Origin: Geminicoccus roseus DSM 18922
GTDB lineage: Bacteria > Pseudomonadota > Alphaproteobacteria > Geminicoccales > Geminicoccaceae
Direction of reading: 5' to 3'
Assembly: GCF_000427665.1 (NCBI RefSeq)
Contig: NZ_KE386572.1
Coordinates: forward strand, 5,022,373-5,086,372
DNA length: 64,000 nt
Shown here: positions 46,151-55,056 of the stretch, piece by piece
How positions within the stretch are numbered: the first letter of the stretch is position 1
Layout of the letters: the number at the start of each line of letters is the position of its first letter
Notes under the pieces: generated by a model
Databases searched by the model: none
The model's input: the letters and a program-made list of their open reading frames with translations, nothing else
What the model was told of the DNA's origin: nothing
Position numbers and translations under genes: made by a program

Positions 46151-46436
46151 ACCACCGCTGGCCCGACGGCCGTTGTCCGGGCCGCCGCCGTCAAGAAGTC
46201 GCACCACCGACTGGAACAACGTTTCCCGTCAGCCTCATGCACTTTTGGCGCTTTGCACCTCGCGGCGTATGCCGCGCCTCTCGCTTCTCCGGCCGCGCTC
46301 CCCTCGCCGCTGGCATGATCCCCCATCGCTGAACACTGACCCGACCCCAGGCAAGGGAGCTTGGCCGTCGACCATGTCGCTGTACGCTCCTCCGGGCAGG
46401 GTGGGCGAGCGAGACAGGGCTTTCGCCCCTTCACCC
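46151..46436. other. Intergenic region beyond the transposase remnant
   Basis: No gene is recognised. It may include the unrecognised end of the decayed element. Possible terminators of the minus-strand lipoprotein gene were not clear. Confidence 0.35.
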
Positions 46437-47102
46437 TCAGCGCATCGCATAGCTGGTCAGGCGCAGCGTCCAGGTCCCGGCGCGCTGATAGTTCTGCTCG
46501 ATCTTCAGCCGGAGCGCCGGCCGCGGCCATGCCGCCTGATCGCGCCACAGGATCTGCTGCTCGCCGCCGGAAAGCTGCACCGGCGGGGCCTTCGCCCACC
46601 GGCGCGGATACCAGGACGGCCGGGCCAGGCAACGGTCGATCCGTCCCTCGATCCGGCGGAACATCGCTTCCATCGTCCCCCGGTCGCCACGCCCGTCCAT
46701 GGTCGGCCGGCAGACATAGGCGGCCGTCAGCAGGCTGGTGCCGTCCACGAAGCATAGCCCGAGCTCGCGATCGAGCGGGCGCGCCTGCCAGGGGCCGGGT
46801 CCGCCGCTTTCCTGCCGCAGGGCCCGAAAGGCTTCCTTCCAGGCATCGATGGCTGCGATCATGCCATCGCAGAACTGGTCGTCGATCGGGGGCGATTTCA
46901 CCGGCCGCGGCGGCAGCACGACTGGCTTCTCAACCGGCGCCGGCGCCGGCGGCGGCGGCGACGGCGGCGGGCTGGGCGCGCAGGCTGCCAGCAGCAGGGC
47001 GGCAGCGGCCAGGACCTGCCTCGCCCGCCAGCCATGCCCGGCTGCTTCAGGAGCGAGCCTTCCCGAGGAAACGTCGTTCGCGGCGGCGCGTACCCGGGCC
47101 AA
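46437..47102 (-). CDS. Predicted lipoprotein of unknown function
   Basis: A 221-residue exported protein. The hydrophobic signal QVLAAAALLLAAC ends in a lipobox with Cys at about residue 41, followed by a Pro-rich spacer (PPPSPPPPAPAP type) as in lipoproteins that cross a distance from the membrane. The rest (about 75-221) is a soluble domain with four Cys residues (in QFCDG, LGLCF, YVCRP and DRCLA) that could form two disulphides in the periplasm. The annotated start is TTG 47102 because no in-frame ATG gives a signal; the true start is uncertain. No family is recognised. Confidence 0.6.
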   Translation of the reverse strand: MARVRAAANDVSSGRLAPEAAGHGWRARQVLAAAALLLAACAPSPPPSPPPPAPAPVEKPVVLPPRPVKSPPIDDQFCDGMIAAIDAWKEAFRALRQESGGPGPWQARPLDRELGLCFVDGTSLLTAAYVCRPTMDGRGDRGTMEAMFRRIEGRIDRCLARPSWYPRRWAKAPPVQLSGGEQQILWRDQAAWPRPALRLKIEQNYQRAGTWTLRLTSYAMR

Positions 47103-47155
47103 GCGCCGGGAATGATCCCGACGGGTGCGCGGCCCCCGCTTCTGGCCTACCCAGA

Positions 47156-47659
47156 TCAGCCCAGGTCGGCCCGGAACTCGTCGAACACGTCCTGGTAGAT
47201 GGCGCGCTTGAACGGCACGATCAGCTTCATGATCTCATCCTCCTTCGCCCAGCGCCACTCGGCGAACTCGGCCTCCTCGCCATGGCCGGTGAGGTTGATG
47301 TCCTCGTCGCTGCCCTCGAAGCGGAACAGGAACCAGCGCTGCGACTGGCCCTTGTAGCGGCCCCGCCAGGACTTGGCGGCCAGGTCCGGCGGCAGGTCAT
47401 AGGCCCGCCAGCGGTCGCTCTCCCGTACCAGGGTCGCGGCGTCGGTCCCGGCTTCCTCCCGCAGTTCCCGGACGGCGCAGCTCAAGGGCGTTTCGCTCGG
47501 GTCGATGCCTCCCTGCGGCAGCTGCCAGGCCTCCACCATGGTGTCGATGCGCCGGCCGACGAACAGGCCATGGCCCGGCCGGTGCAGGAGCATGCCCACG
47601 CAGGGACGATAGCCTTCCAGCGGCGTCGCCGAGATGATGCAGGTGCCCGCTTCGTCCAT
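47156..47659 (-). CDS. rppH: RNA pyrophosphohydrolase (Nudix)
   Basis: A 167-residue Nudix hydrolase that removes pyrophosphate from the 5' end of mRNA, starting RNase E-dependent decay. The Nudix box GGIDPSETPLSCAVRELREE continues AGT and fits Gx5Ex7REUxEExGU. The YRPCVGMLL start of the domain and WRGRYKGQSQRWFLFRF are typical of alphaproteobacterial RppH. The start at 47659 is preceded by GGGGG and lies one base after the stop of the upstream polysaccharide deacetylase gene, so the pair is translationally coupled, an order seen in many alphaproteobacteria. Confidence 0.93.
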   Translation of the reverse strand: MDEAGTCIISATPLEGYRPCVGMLLHRPGHGLFVGRRIDTMVEAWQLPQGGIDPSETPLSCAVRELREEAGTDAATLVRESDRWRAYDLPPDLAAKSWRGRYKGQSQRWFLFRFEGSDEDINLTGHGEEAEFAEWRWAKEDEIMKLIVPFKRAIYQDVFDEFRADLG

Positions 47660-47660
47660 G

Positions 47661-48632
47661 TCATCCCCCGTGTCGGTCCCTCGCCACGCCTCCCTTGTCG
47701 GGGTGGATCCCGGCCCGCAGCGACCGCCCATCCGGTGGCGCGCGCAGGAGCACCGAAGGGGCCACCAGCGTCAAGCCCTCGCCCGGCAGTTTGGCCAGCC
47801 ACCTCCCCAACCGATCGAGACTGAGCGGATGGCTCCGCACCACCAGCAGGACGTCACCTTCCCGCCGCGCCTGCCTCGCACGCTCCTCCAGGAACGCGTC
47901 GATGACGCTGGCGACGGTGTGGATCTCCAGCCAGCCATCGGCCGCGACCGCGGCCACCTGCTCCGCGTCCGCGACCACGCGCACGAAGTTGCCGTGGAGC
48001 ACCAGCGGAAGGCCCAGCTCCCCCAACCCAGCGGAAACCGGGCCTAGTCGGTCCGGGCTGGCGGCGAAGGCGCCGGGCTCCATCACCACCCCTGCCGGGT
48101 CGGTGACCGTCTCCAGCGCCATCCGGAGCCGCCGCAGATTCTGGTCGTCGGACTTCGCCGGCGACAGCGCCAGCGGGCCCGCATCGAACCGGGCAGGATC
48201 ACCCCGGGAGATCGGCAGATCCAGCCAGATCTCGTGCCCCGCCCGGCGCATCGGGGCTTGGTCGGCCAGCGGGTCGTCGCTGTAGGGCGACCATGCCACC
48301 GCCACGGCGTCCGGCAGATCCAGCGCCGCTCGCGCCAGAACCGGATCCAGGCCCAGGCCGGTCAGGATGATCGCGATCCTGGGGCCACTCCCTGGTGCGT
48401 CCGCGACGGCGCGAGATCCATGTTGGCCGGGCGGGACCTTGGCCACCGGCGGATCCGCGGGCGGCAGCACCTGGCTCCGCTCGATCTCCACCAGAATGGT
48501 TGGACCAGAAGGAAGCACCGGCGGCTGGCTCCTGGCGATCGCCGCCAACATGACCATCCCCGTCAGCACCAGCACGACAGCCAGCCACGGGACGGCCGGG
48601 CGCCGCCCAAGCCGGTCAAAGATCTGGCGCAT
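47661..48632 (-). CDS. Divergent polysaccharide deacetylase family protein
   Basis: A 323-residue protein anchored by an N-terminal membrane segment (about 15-34, WLAVVLVLTGMVMLAAIA), with a Pro-rich linker and a divergent polysaccharide deacetylase (DUF610/YibQ-type) domain from about residue 85, beginning IAIILTGLGLDP and containing VAVAWSPYSDDP and the HEIWLDLPI strand. The start at 48632 gives a normal length; upstream reading is antisense of the extensin-like gene. YibQ-type proteins act in the envelope, often beside murein hydrolase activators, but their activity is not settled. Confidence 0.85.
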   Translation of the reverse strand: MRQIFDRLGRRPAVPWLAVVLVLTGMVMLAAIARSQPPVLPSGPTILVEIERSQVLPPADPPVAKVPPGQHGSRAVADAPGSGPRIAIILTGLGLDPVLARAALDLPDAVAVAWSPYSDDPLADQAPMRRAGHEIWLDLPISRGDPARFDAGPLALSPAKSDDQNLRRLRMALETVTDPAGVVMEPGAFAASPDRLGPVSAGLGELGLPLVLHGNFVRVVADAEQVAAVAADGWLEIHTVASVIDAFLEERARQARREGDVLLVVRSHPLSLDRLGRWLAKLPGEGLTLVAPSVLLRAPPDGRSLRAGIHPDKGGVARDRHGG

Positions 48633-48795
48633 TGCGGGCAAGCCTGCTCCCTTCGACCCGGCGCTTCGGCGGCGACCGGCCGCTTGGCATGCCGCCGGCC
48701 GCGCATGCCATGGGTGCATCTTGGACCCTGCCAGTGAATGATCCGTTAACGATGCGCCGAGTTCTGACGCAAAGCACCCAAGGCCAGTCCATCCG

Positions 48796-49413
48796 ATGAG
48801 GCCGGCAGGGTGCGGCTTTGCGACCGTGCTCGGGGCGGCTGCCCTTCTCCTGCTGGGATGCGCCGGTCCCGAGCCCGATCGCTCAGCCCCCGACCCGGAC
48901 TGCCCGGCGAAGCTCGCGGCCAGCGGCGCCCGGTTCAGCCCGTGGCCTGCCGCTCCAGGTGGCGCCTGCGGGGTGAGCATGCCCCTGATCCTGGAGCAGG
49001 CGGGGCCGGACCTGATCCCGCCGCTCAAGACCGCCTGCGCGATGGCGGCCTCGCTTGCTGGGTTCATGCCCGAGATCGACCGTCTGGCCCTGCTGGAAAC
49101 CGGCAGCAGGGTCACTGCCGTACTCACCGCCGGCAGTTGGGCCTGCCGGTCGATGACCGGCAATGCGGCGCGGCCGAGCCTGCATGCCTCCGGCCGCGCC
49201 GTCGACATCACCGGGTTCGTCCTGGCCGATGGCCGCCGCATCATGGTGGAGCGCGACTGGTACACGGGCGGCCCGCCGGGGCGCTTCCTGCGGGCCGTCG
49301 GCAAGGCTGCCTGCCGCCGGTTCCAGGTGGTCCTGGGTCCGCCCGCCGACCGCCACCATCGCGATCACCTCCATGTCGACATCGGCCCGTGGAGGCTCTG
49401 CCAGGTAGCCTGA
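48796..49413 (+). CDS. Extensin-like family lipoprotein (M15-like fold)
   Basis: A 205-residue exported protein with a signal ending in a lipobox (ALLLLGC, Cys at about residue 22). The Extensin-like_C domain shows HASGRAVDITGFVLADG and the metal-binding DRHHRDHLHVD segment, the pattern shared with D-Ala-D-Ala peptidase M15 proteins, and six further Cys residues. A peptidoglycan-related role is likely from the fold but unproven for the family. It is divergent from the polysaccharide deacetylase gene, with a 163-bp spacer between the two envelope genes. Confidence 0.85.
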   Translation: MRPAGCGFATVLGAAALLLLGCAGPEPDRSAPDPDCPAKLAASGARFSPWPAAPGGACGVSMPLILEQAGPDLIPPLKTACAMAASLAGFMPEIDRLALLETGSRVTAVLTAGSWACRSMTGNAARPSLHASGRAVDITGFVLADGRRIMVERDWYTGGPPGRFLRAVGKAACRRFQVVLGPPADRHHRDHLHVDIGPWRLCQVA

Positions 49414-49456
49414 CTGCCGGTGTCCCTGTCCCAGGAGGTCTTCGGCGGTATTTCCG

Positions 49457-50623
49457 CTAGTTCAGGTCGGAGGTCAGGGCGAAGGGAGCGAAATCCGGCA
49501 GGTCGCCAGAGGCCGAACGGACCATCTCCAGCCAGGCGGTGCTCTGCATCTCCATCAGCCGGCTGACGGTGCGCTGGAACTCGAACGCCCCCTCGCCCAC
49601 CGGATAGAGCTGGTCCGGCCGGCCGTCGGCACTGACCACCAGCATCCGCCTGCTCTCATAGAGGACGTCGACCAGCGTCATGAACCGGCGAGCCTCGTTG
49701 CGCCGGGCCGGCGCCAGGATCGGCACGTTGGTCAGGAACACCACCCGGAAATGGCTGCCGATCGCTAGATAGTCCGCCGCACCCAGCGGCCGCGCGCAAA
49801 GTTCGGGGAAGTCGAACAGGGCGATCGGACCGTCGGCACGGGCGACCTTGAGGGTGCGCGAACCGACCGGCACGTCGACCGGGCTTCCGGGGCTGCCGTC
49901 GCTCAGCGCCAGGAACAGCCGCTCGATCTCCTTGCCGGCCGCCTCGCCCAAGGGCGAGAACCAGGTGTTGAGGTCGCGCAGCCGCTCGACCCGGTAGTCC
50001 ACCGGACCGTCCAGCGACACCACGTCGACCTTGCTCTGCAGCAGGTCGATGAAGGGCAGGAAGCGGTCGCGGTTCAGCCCGTTCCAGTAGAGCCGCTCGG
50101 GCGGCCAGTTCGAGGTGGCGACGATCACGACGCCGGCATCGAACAGCCCGGTGAACAGCCGCCCCAGGATCATGGCATCGGCGATGTTGACGACATGAAA
50201 CTCGTCGAAGCAGAGTAGGCGGGTCTCCGAGGCGACCGTGCGCGCGAACTGCCCCACCGGATCCTCGCTTCCGCCGTCCTGGCGGAGTTCGTGCAGGCGC
50301 CGCTGCACCTCCAGCATGAACGCATGGAAGTGGACCCGCCGGGTTTTGGGCTCGGGCGAGCTCGCCACGAACAGGTCCATCAGCATCGACTTGCCGCGCC
50401 CCACCGCGCCCTGCAGGTAGACCCCCCGCACCTGACGCCCGTTGGCAGCGGCCTTCCTCTTGAACAATCCGCTCCAGAACCCGCCCTGGCCACCGTCGTC
50501 CGGCGCCGCCGTCAGGTCGTCGTGAAGACGCTGCAGGCGCTGGGCCGCCCTCTCCTGGTCCGGATCGGCCTTCAGGGCGCCCGTGGCGATCTTCTCCCGG
50601 TAGAGCGCGAGCGGTCCGGTCAC
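49457..50623 (-). CDS. zapE: Cell division ATPase ZapE (AFG1 family)
   Basis: A 388-residue AFG1/LACE1-type P-loop ATPase. The Walker A motif is GAVGRGKSMLMD and Walker B is LLCFDEFHV, followed by the sensor segment IVATSNWPPERLYWNGL. In E. coli ZapE associates with the Z-ring; mitochondrial relatives help clear misfolded proteins. The start is GTG 50623, with AAGGA before it and the family's usual VTGPLALYREKIATG opening; an upstream in-frame extension to 50740 would be antisense to the next gene's leader. The ATPase gene on the other side starts 110 bp away, divergently. Confidence 0.92.
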   Translation of the reverse strand: MTGPLALYREKIATGALKADPDQERAAQRLQRLHDDLTAAPDDGGQGGFWSGLFKRKAAANGRQVRGVYLQGAVGRGKSMLMDLFVASSPEPKTRRVHFHAFMLEVQRRLHELRQDGGSEDPVGQFARTVASETRLLCFDEFHVVNIADAMILGRLFTGLFDAGVVIVATSNWPPERLYWNGLNRDRFLPFIDLLQSKVDVVSLDGPVDYRVERLRDLNTWFSPLGEAAGKEIERLFLALSDGSPGSPVDVPVGSRTLKVARADGPIALFDFPELCARPLGAADYLAIGSHFRVVFLTNVPILAPARRNEARRFMTLVDVLYESRRMLVVSADGRPDQLYPVGEGAFEFQRTVSRLMEMQSTAWLEMVRSASGDLPDFAPFALTSDLN

Positions 50624-50733
50624 GAGCTTCCTTCGATTCTGGAGAACGGGTTGGGTGCGGGCCGGGTCGCCCGCAGGGCGGGACTTAGCAGCCGCCTGGA
50701 AATTGTCGATCCACCCAGCAGGAGTTGCGGCAC

Positions 50734-51276
50734 ATGTCACAGCGACGCTTCATCGTGATCACCGGCGGACCAGGGTCCGGCAAGTCGACGCTGATCCAGG
50801 CCCTGAGCGCCCGGGGATTTCCCCATGCCCCGGAGGTCGGGCGGCGGATCATCCAGCGGCAGATGGCGATCGACGGACCGGCCCTGCCCTGGCGCGACCG
50901 GGCGCTGTTCGCCGAGACCATGCTGGCCCTGGAGATGGAGAACTACCTGGCGCAGCCGGCGGAGACGGTCTGGTTCGACCGGGGCGTGCCGGACGTGATC
51001 GGCTATCTGCGGCTGGAAGGCCTGCCCGTCCCGCCACACCTGCACGAGGCGGCGCGCGCCTACCGCTATCACCGGCAGGTCCTGATCTGCCCGCCCTGGC
51101 CAAAGATCTTCCGCCAGGACCAGGAGCGACGCCAGACTGCCTCCATCGCCGCCGCCACCTGCACCGCGATGGAGGGCGTCTACCGCGACCTCGGCTACGA
51201 GCTGATCGAGGTGCCGCGGGTGGACGTCGCCGAACGGGTCGCCTTCGTGCTCGACTGCGGGGTCCTGACGAGCTGA
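50734..51276 (+). CDS. AAA family ATPase (AAA_28 type)
   Basis: A 180-residue P-loop NTPase. Walker A is GGPGSGKST near the N-terminus (residues 9-17), and ETVWFDRGVPDVIGYL provides the DR motif seen in small nucleotide/shikimate-kinase-like folds. The ICPPWPKIFRQDQERRQ segment is diagnostic of the AAA_28 subgroup, whose substrate is unknown. ATG 50734 follows GGAG by nine bases. It converges tightly on hemH, with 4 bp between the stop codons. Confidence 0.85.
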   Translation: MSQRRFIVITGGPGSGKSTLIQALSARGFPHAPEVGRRIIQRQMAIDGPALPWRDRALFAETMLALEMENYLAQPAETVWFDRGVPDVIGYLRLEGLPVPPHLHEAARAYRYHRQVLICPPWPKIFRQDQERRQTASIAAATCTAMEGVYRDLGYELIEVPRVDVAERVAFVLDCGVLTS

Positions 51277-51280
51277 GCCG

Positions 51281-52357
51281 TCACACCCAGCCGGCCAGTT
51301 CGCGCTCGACCAGGTCGGTGATCAGGCGGATCCCGGCCTCGCCGTCGTTCAGGCAGGGGATGTAGGTGAACTTCTCGCCGCCGGCATGGGTGAAGATCTC
51401 CCGGTTCTCGCCCTCGATCTCCTCCAGCGTCTCCAGGCAGTCGACCGAGAAGCCCGGCGAGATCACCGCCACCTTCTTCACGCCCTGCCCAGGCAGCGCC
51501 TCCATGGTCTTGTCGAGATAGGGCTGCAGCCATTCGTCCGGGCCGAACCGCGACTGGAAGCAGACCATGGTCCGCTCCTGGGTCATGCCCAGCTCGCTGA
51601 ACACCAGCCGCGCGGTCTTCAGGCACTGGCAGTGGTAGGGATCACCCCGCAGCAAATATTCCTTGGGCATGCCATGGAAGCTCATCACCACCTTGTCCGG
51701 CTGCCAGTCCAGCGTCGCCAGGTGGTCGCGGATGCTGTCGGCGATCGCGGTGATGTAGCCCGGATGGTCGTGATAGGGCGGGGCCGTGCGCAGGGCCGGC
51801 TGCCAGCGCATGTCGAGCAGCTTCTTGAACACGACGTCGCAGCCGGTGGCGGTGGTGGCGGCGCTGTACTGGGGGTAGAGCGGCAGCAGGATCAGCCTGG
51901 AGCAGCCCTGGCGGAACAGGCGCTCGACCACCGACGGCAGCGACGGGCTGGCATAGCGCATGCCCCAGTCGACCACGACGTTCGGGTAGCGCTCGGCCAG
52001 GAGCGCCCCGACCTTCTCCGCCTGCGCCCGGGTGACCGTCTTCAGCGGTCCCTCGTCCTTCTCGGTGTTCCAGATGGTCTGGTAGTCCTTGCCCTTGCGC
52101 GACGGCCGGGTGGTCAGGATCACGCCCTGAAGCAGCGCCTGCCAGAGCAGGAAGGGCTTCTCGATGACCCGCCGGTCCGACAGGAACTCGGAAAGGTAGC
52201 GGCGCATGGGCCAGTAGCTGGTGCCGTCGGGCGTGCCGAGGTTGGACAGGATCACCCCGATCTTGGGGGCGGCGACCGGCGGGTGCCCCGGAGGCAGCGG
52301 CCCGGTGGCGGCACTGGCTGCTGGCTTGGCCGACGGCCGCTCGATCTGCCCGATCAT
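51281..52357 (-). CDS. hemH: Ferrochelatase
   Basis: A 358-residue enzyme that inserts ferrous iron into protoporphyrin IX, the last step of protoheme synthesis, at the inner face of the membrane. The conserved VVMSFHGMPKEYLLRGDPY segment holds the catalytic His, and FQSRFGPDEWLQPYLDKT, PGFSVDCLETLEEI and the LILLPLYPQYSAATT block are all present. A Pro/Ala-rich 30-residue leader precedes the domain. AGAGGTGA lies before ATG 52357. The TIPC-type Cys-rich cluster of some ferrochelatases is represented only by HCQCLKTA; no 2Fe-2S tail is evident. Confidence 0.95.
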   Translation of the reverse strand: MIGQIERPSAKPAASAATGPLPPGHPPVAAPKIGVILSNLGTPDGTSYWPMRRYLSEFLSDRRVIEKPFLLWQALLQGVILTTRPSRKGKDYQTIWNTEKDEGPLKTVTRAQAEKVGALLAERYPNVVVDWGMRYASPSLPSVVERLFRQGCSRLILLPLYPQYSAATTATGCDVVFKKLLDMRWQPALRTAPPYHDHPGYITAIADSIRDHLATLDWQPDKVVMSFHGMPKEYLLRGDPYHCQCLKTARLVFSELGMTQERTMVCFQSRFGPDEWLQPYLDKTMEALPGQGVKKVAVISPGFSVDCLETLEEIEGENREIFTHAGGEKFTYIPCLNDGEAGIRLITDLVERELAGWV

Positions 52358-52505
52358 CGATCACCTCTGAAGCTGGATGCTGGCAGATAATGTGGGGCCA
52401 GCTATGCGCAAGTACGTTGGCCAGAACGGAACTGGGGGTGGCCGGGAGGTCACAGGCCTCCTACCATCGAGGGCAACCCAGCAACGACGCCGGAATGTCT
52501 CGACG

Positions 52506-53888
52506 ATGACCCACGCGCCCAATTCGCTCGCCGCCCGCGATATCGCCTATCTCGTTCATCCTTACACGAACCTGCGCGTCCACGAGAAGCAGGGTCCGCT
52601 GGTGATCACCAAGGGCAAGGGCGTCTGGGTCGAGGACGATGACGGCAAGCAGTACCTGGAAGGCCTGGCCGGCCTGTGGTGCACGGCGCTGGGCTTCGAC
52701 AACAAACGCCTGGTCGACGCGGCCAAGCGCCAGATGGAGACCATGCCTTATTCGCACCAGTTCGCGCACCGCTCGACCATGCCGGTGATCGAGCTGGGCG
52801 AGAAGCTGCTGTCGATGACCCCGGACAGCCTGACCAAGGCCTGGTTCCTGAACTCCGGCTCCGAGGCGATCGACACTGCGATTAAGCTGATCTGGTACTA
52901 CAACAACGCCAAGGACCGGCCCGAGAAGAAGAAGATCATCAGCCGCCGGCGCGCCTATCACGGCATCACCCTGGCGGGTGGCCACCTCACCGCGCTGGAA
53001 TATGCCCGCAAGGGCTTCGACCTGCCGATGGCGGAGCGCTTCCTCACCGTGACGCCGCCGACCTGGTACCGCGAGGGCATGGAGGGCGAGACCGAGGAGC
53101 AGTTCACCGACCGGCTCGCCAAGGAGCTGGAGGACCTGATCCTCGAGCATGGCCCGGACACGGTCGCCGCCTTCTTCGCCGAGCCGGTGCAGGGTGCCGG
53201 CGGCGTCATCGTCCCGCCGGACAGCTACTTCCCCAAGATCATCCCGGTCCTGAAGAAGTACGACGTCCTGTTCGTGGCCGACGAGGTGATCTGCGGGTTC
53301 TGCCGGACCGGGCAGATGTTCGGCTCGCAGACCTACGGCATCCAGCCGGACCTGATGACCGTCGCCAAGCAGCTCTCCAGCGCCTACCTGCCGATCGCCG
53401 GCCTCTTGATGAGCGACGAGTTCTACCAGACGCTGGCCGACCGCTCCGCCGAGCTCGGCACGATCGGCATGGGCTACACCTATGGCGGCCACCCGGTGGC
53501 GGCTGCGGTCGCCCTGGAAACCCTCAAGATCTACGAGGAAGAGGACACGCTCGGCCACGTGCAGGCGATGGCGCCCCACTTCATGCAGCGCCTGAAGGCG
53601 ATGGAGGAGCATCCGCTGGTCGGCGAGGCGCGCGGCGTCGGCCTGATCGGTGCTGTCGAGATCGTCAAGGACAAGGCGACCCGCGAGCAGTTCCCGGCCG
53701 CCTCCAAGGCCTCGGTGACCGTGGCGAATGCCTGCCAGCCGCACGGCCTGATCCTGCGCGGCCTGCCCTTCGACGCGGTCGGCATCTGCCCGCCGCTGGT
53801 GATCAACGAGGCGGAGATCGACCAGCTGTTCGACCGGCTCTGGTCGGGCCTGGACGACGCGATGGACAAGCTGACCGCAGCGGCCTGA
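52506..53888 (+). CDS. Class III (omega) aminotransferase
   Basis: A 460-residue PLP enzyme of the class III aminotransferase family, the subgroup acting on omega-amino acids, polyamines or aromatic amines with pyruvate as acceptor. It has the FLNSGSEAIDTAIKLI phosphate-binding region, the VADEVICGFCRTG motif and the PLP Lys in MTVAKQLSSAYLPI. The start MTHAPNSLAARD at 52506 is chosen over ATG/CTG codons upstream because family proteins begin here; the ribosome-binding site is weak. A GGAGG/CCTCC hairpin lies in the 148-bp spacer to hemH. The substrate cannot be fixed by sequence alone. Confidence 0.9.
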   Translation: MTHAPNSLAARDIAYLVHPYTNLRVHEKQGPLVITKGKGVWVEDDDGKQYLEGLAGLWCTALGFDNKRLVDAAKRQMETMPYSHQFAHRSTMPVIELGEKLLSMTPDSLTKAWFLNSGSEAIDTAIKLIWYYNNAKDRPEKKKIISRRRAYHGITLAGGHLTALEYARKGFDLPMAERFLTVTPPTWYREGMEGETEEQFTDRLAKELEDLILEHGPDTVAAFFAEPVQGAGGVIVPPDSYFPKIIPVLKKYDVLFVADEVICGFCRTGQMFGSQTYGIQPDLMTVAKQLSSAYLPIAGLLMSDEFYQTLADRSAELGTIGMGYTYGGHPVAAAVALETLKIYEEEDTLGHVQAMAPHFMQRLKAMEEHPLVGEARGVGLIGAVEIVKDKATREQFPAASKASVTVANACQPHGLILRGLPFDAVGICPPLVINEAEIDQLFDRLWSGLDDAMDKLTAAA

Positions 53889-53956
53889 TCAGCGCCCGAG
53901 CAACAGGAATGGCCGGGGCTTGCCCCGGCCATTTTCTTTGTCGTTGGGAAAGACGC

Positions 53957-54904
53957 TCAGGCCTTGCAGGCGGTCACGTTGTGCAGGTTCGCCTGCAGGA
54001 ACGCCTTGGTCTGCGCCCACCAGGGTGCCTGGGCGTTCCAGTTCGCCCGGATCCGGGTGCCGTCCGGCCGGACGATCAGGGTCCCCCAGATGCACAGGCT
54101 GTCGGCCAGACGGTAGGCGGTGTCGAGCTGCTGGCGGAAGAAGTCGCCCGGGATCAGCTGGCCCCGGATCGAGCTGGGCCAGGCCAGGTCATGGTACTGC
54201 ATCCACAGCCACGGCATCACCGGCTTGTCGTAGGTGCGCGCCTCGGCGATCATGGCCGTAGCGAACTTCGCCCAGTCCCGGCGGTCCGTCTCGTAGGCAT
54301 GGAACATCGGCATGATCCAGTCGCACTTGGCGGCGAGCGGACGCATCTTCTTGTTCTCGCTCTGCTGGTAGGCGAGCTTGGCGCCGCCGGCGACATAATC
54401 GCTGTAACGCGGCTTCGGCATGATCCCGTACAGGGACAGCTTGGTGCCGGCCGGCACGCGCTCGCGCATGTAGTCCATCAGCCGCATGTATTTCGGCCGC
54501 TCGCGGTCGGACGCCGCGTTCCAGCGCTCCACGTCCAGCGTGACCATGGTCTGCTTGTTCGCCTTGATCTGGGCGATGACCTTGTCGAGCTTCTTGTAGT
54601 CCGGCTCCTCGCCGGTGATCAGCGTATTCTGGTAGTAGATCGGCATCGGGCGCAGCCCGCAGCCATCGAAGCTGGCCGGACCGTTGTTCCAGCTCATCCG
54701 CTGCCAGGCGACGAAGTTCTTCTTGTCCGGAACGGTCGGCTTGGTGGGCGGCGTCGGCGTGACCGGCGGCTTGGGATTGGCAGGCGGGGTCGTGGGGGTT
54801 GCGACTCCGCTCGCCTTCTTCAGGTCGGCCAGGAGGTCCGTCAGGCCGGGCGCCGTCGGGGTCGCGACCAGCCCAGCCAAGAAATCACGTCGTTGCATCT
54901 GCAC
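53957..54904 (-). CDS. Exported protein of unknown function, paralogue 1
   Basis: A 315-residue protein that starts MQMQRRDFLAGLVA, a short Tat-like signal (RRDFLAG), followed by a Pro/Thr-rich linker (about 35-62). The body, from WQRMSWNNGPASFDGCG, is about 36-40% identical by eye to the next gene: TLDVERW, LYGIMPKPRYSDYVAGG, KCDWIMPMFHAYETDR, KPVMPWLWMQYH and LIPGDFFRQQLD are shared. The TLD(V/I)ERW segment and YGIMP/WIMP blocks resemble the DxE region of TIM-barrel glycosidases such as GH56 or GH18; that is only a suggestion. It ends tail-to-tail with the aminotransferase gene. Confidence 0.7.
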   Translation of the reverse strand: MQMQRRDFLAGLVATPTAPGLTDLLADLKKASGVATPTTPPANPKPPVTPTPPTKPTVPDKKNFVAWQRMSWNNGPASFDGCGLRPMPIYYQNTLITGEEPDYKKLDKVIAQIKANKQTMVTLDVERWNAASDRERPKYMRLMDYMRERVPAGTKLSLYGIMPKPRYSDYVAGGAKLAYQQSENKKMRPLAAKCDWIMPMFHAYETDRRDWAKFATAMIAEARTYDKPVMPWLWMQYHDLAWPSSIRGQLIPGDFFRQQLDTAYRLADSLCIWGTLIVRPDGTRIRANWNAQAPWWAQTKAFLQANLHNVTACKA

Positions 54905-55056
54905 TTCCAGAATAGGCTCGCCAACCAGTCCAGCTGGTCGCGACGGAGAGGTCGCATCGACCTGTGCGGCTCATGAACAGCGAGCCATGAAATGGCGCCG
55001 GCCTCCTGCTTGGAAGACGGTAACTCCGACGACCGGCGCCATACCTACTTTGCCGT

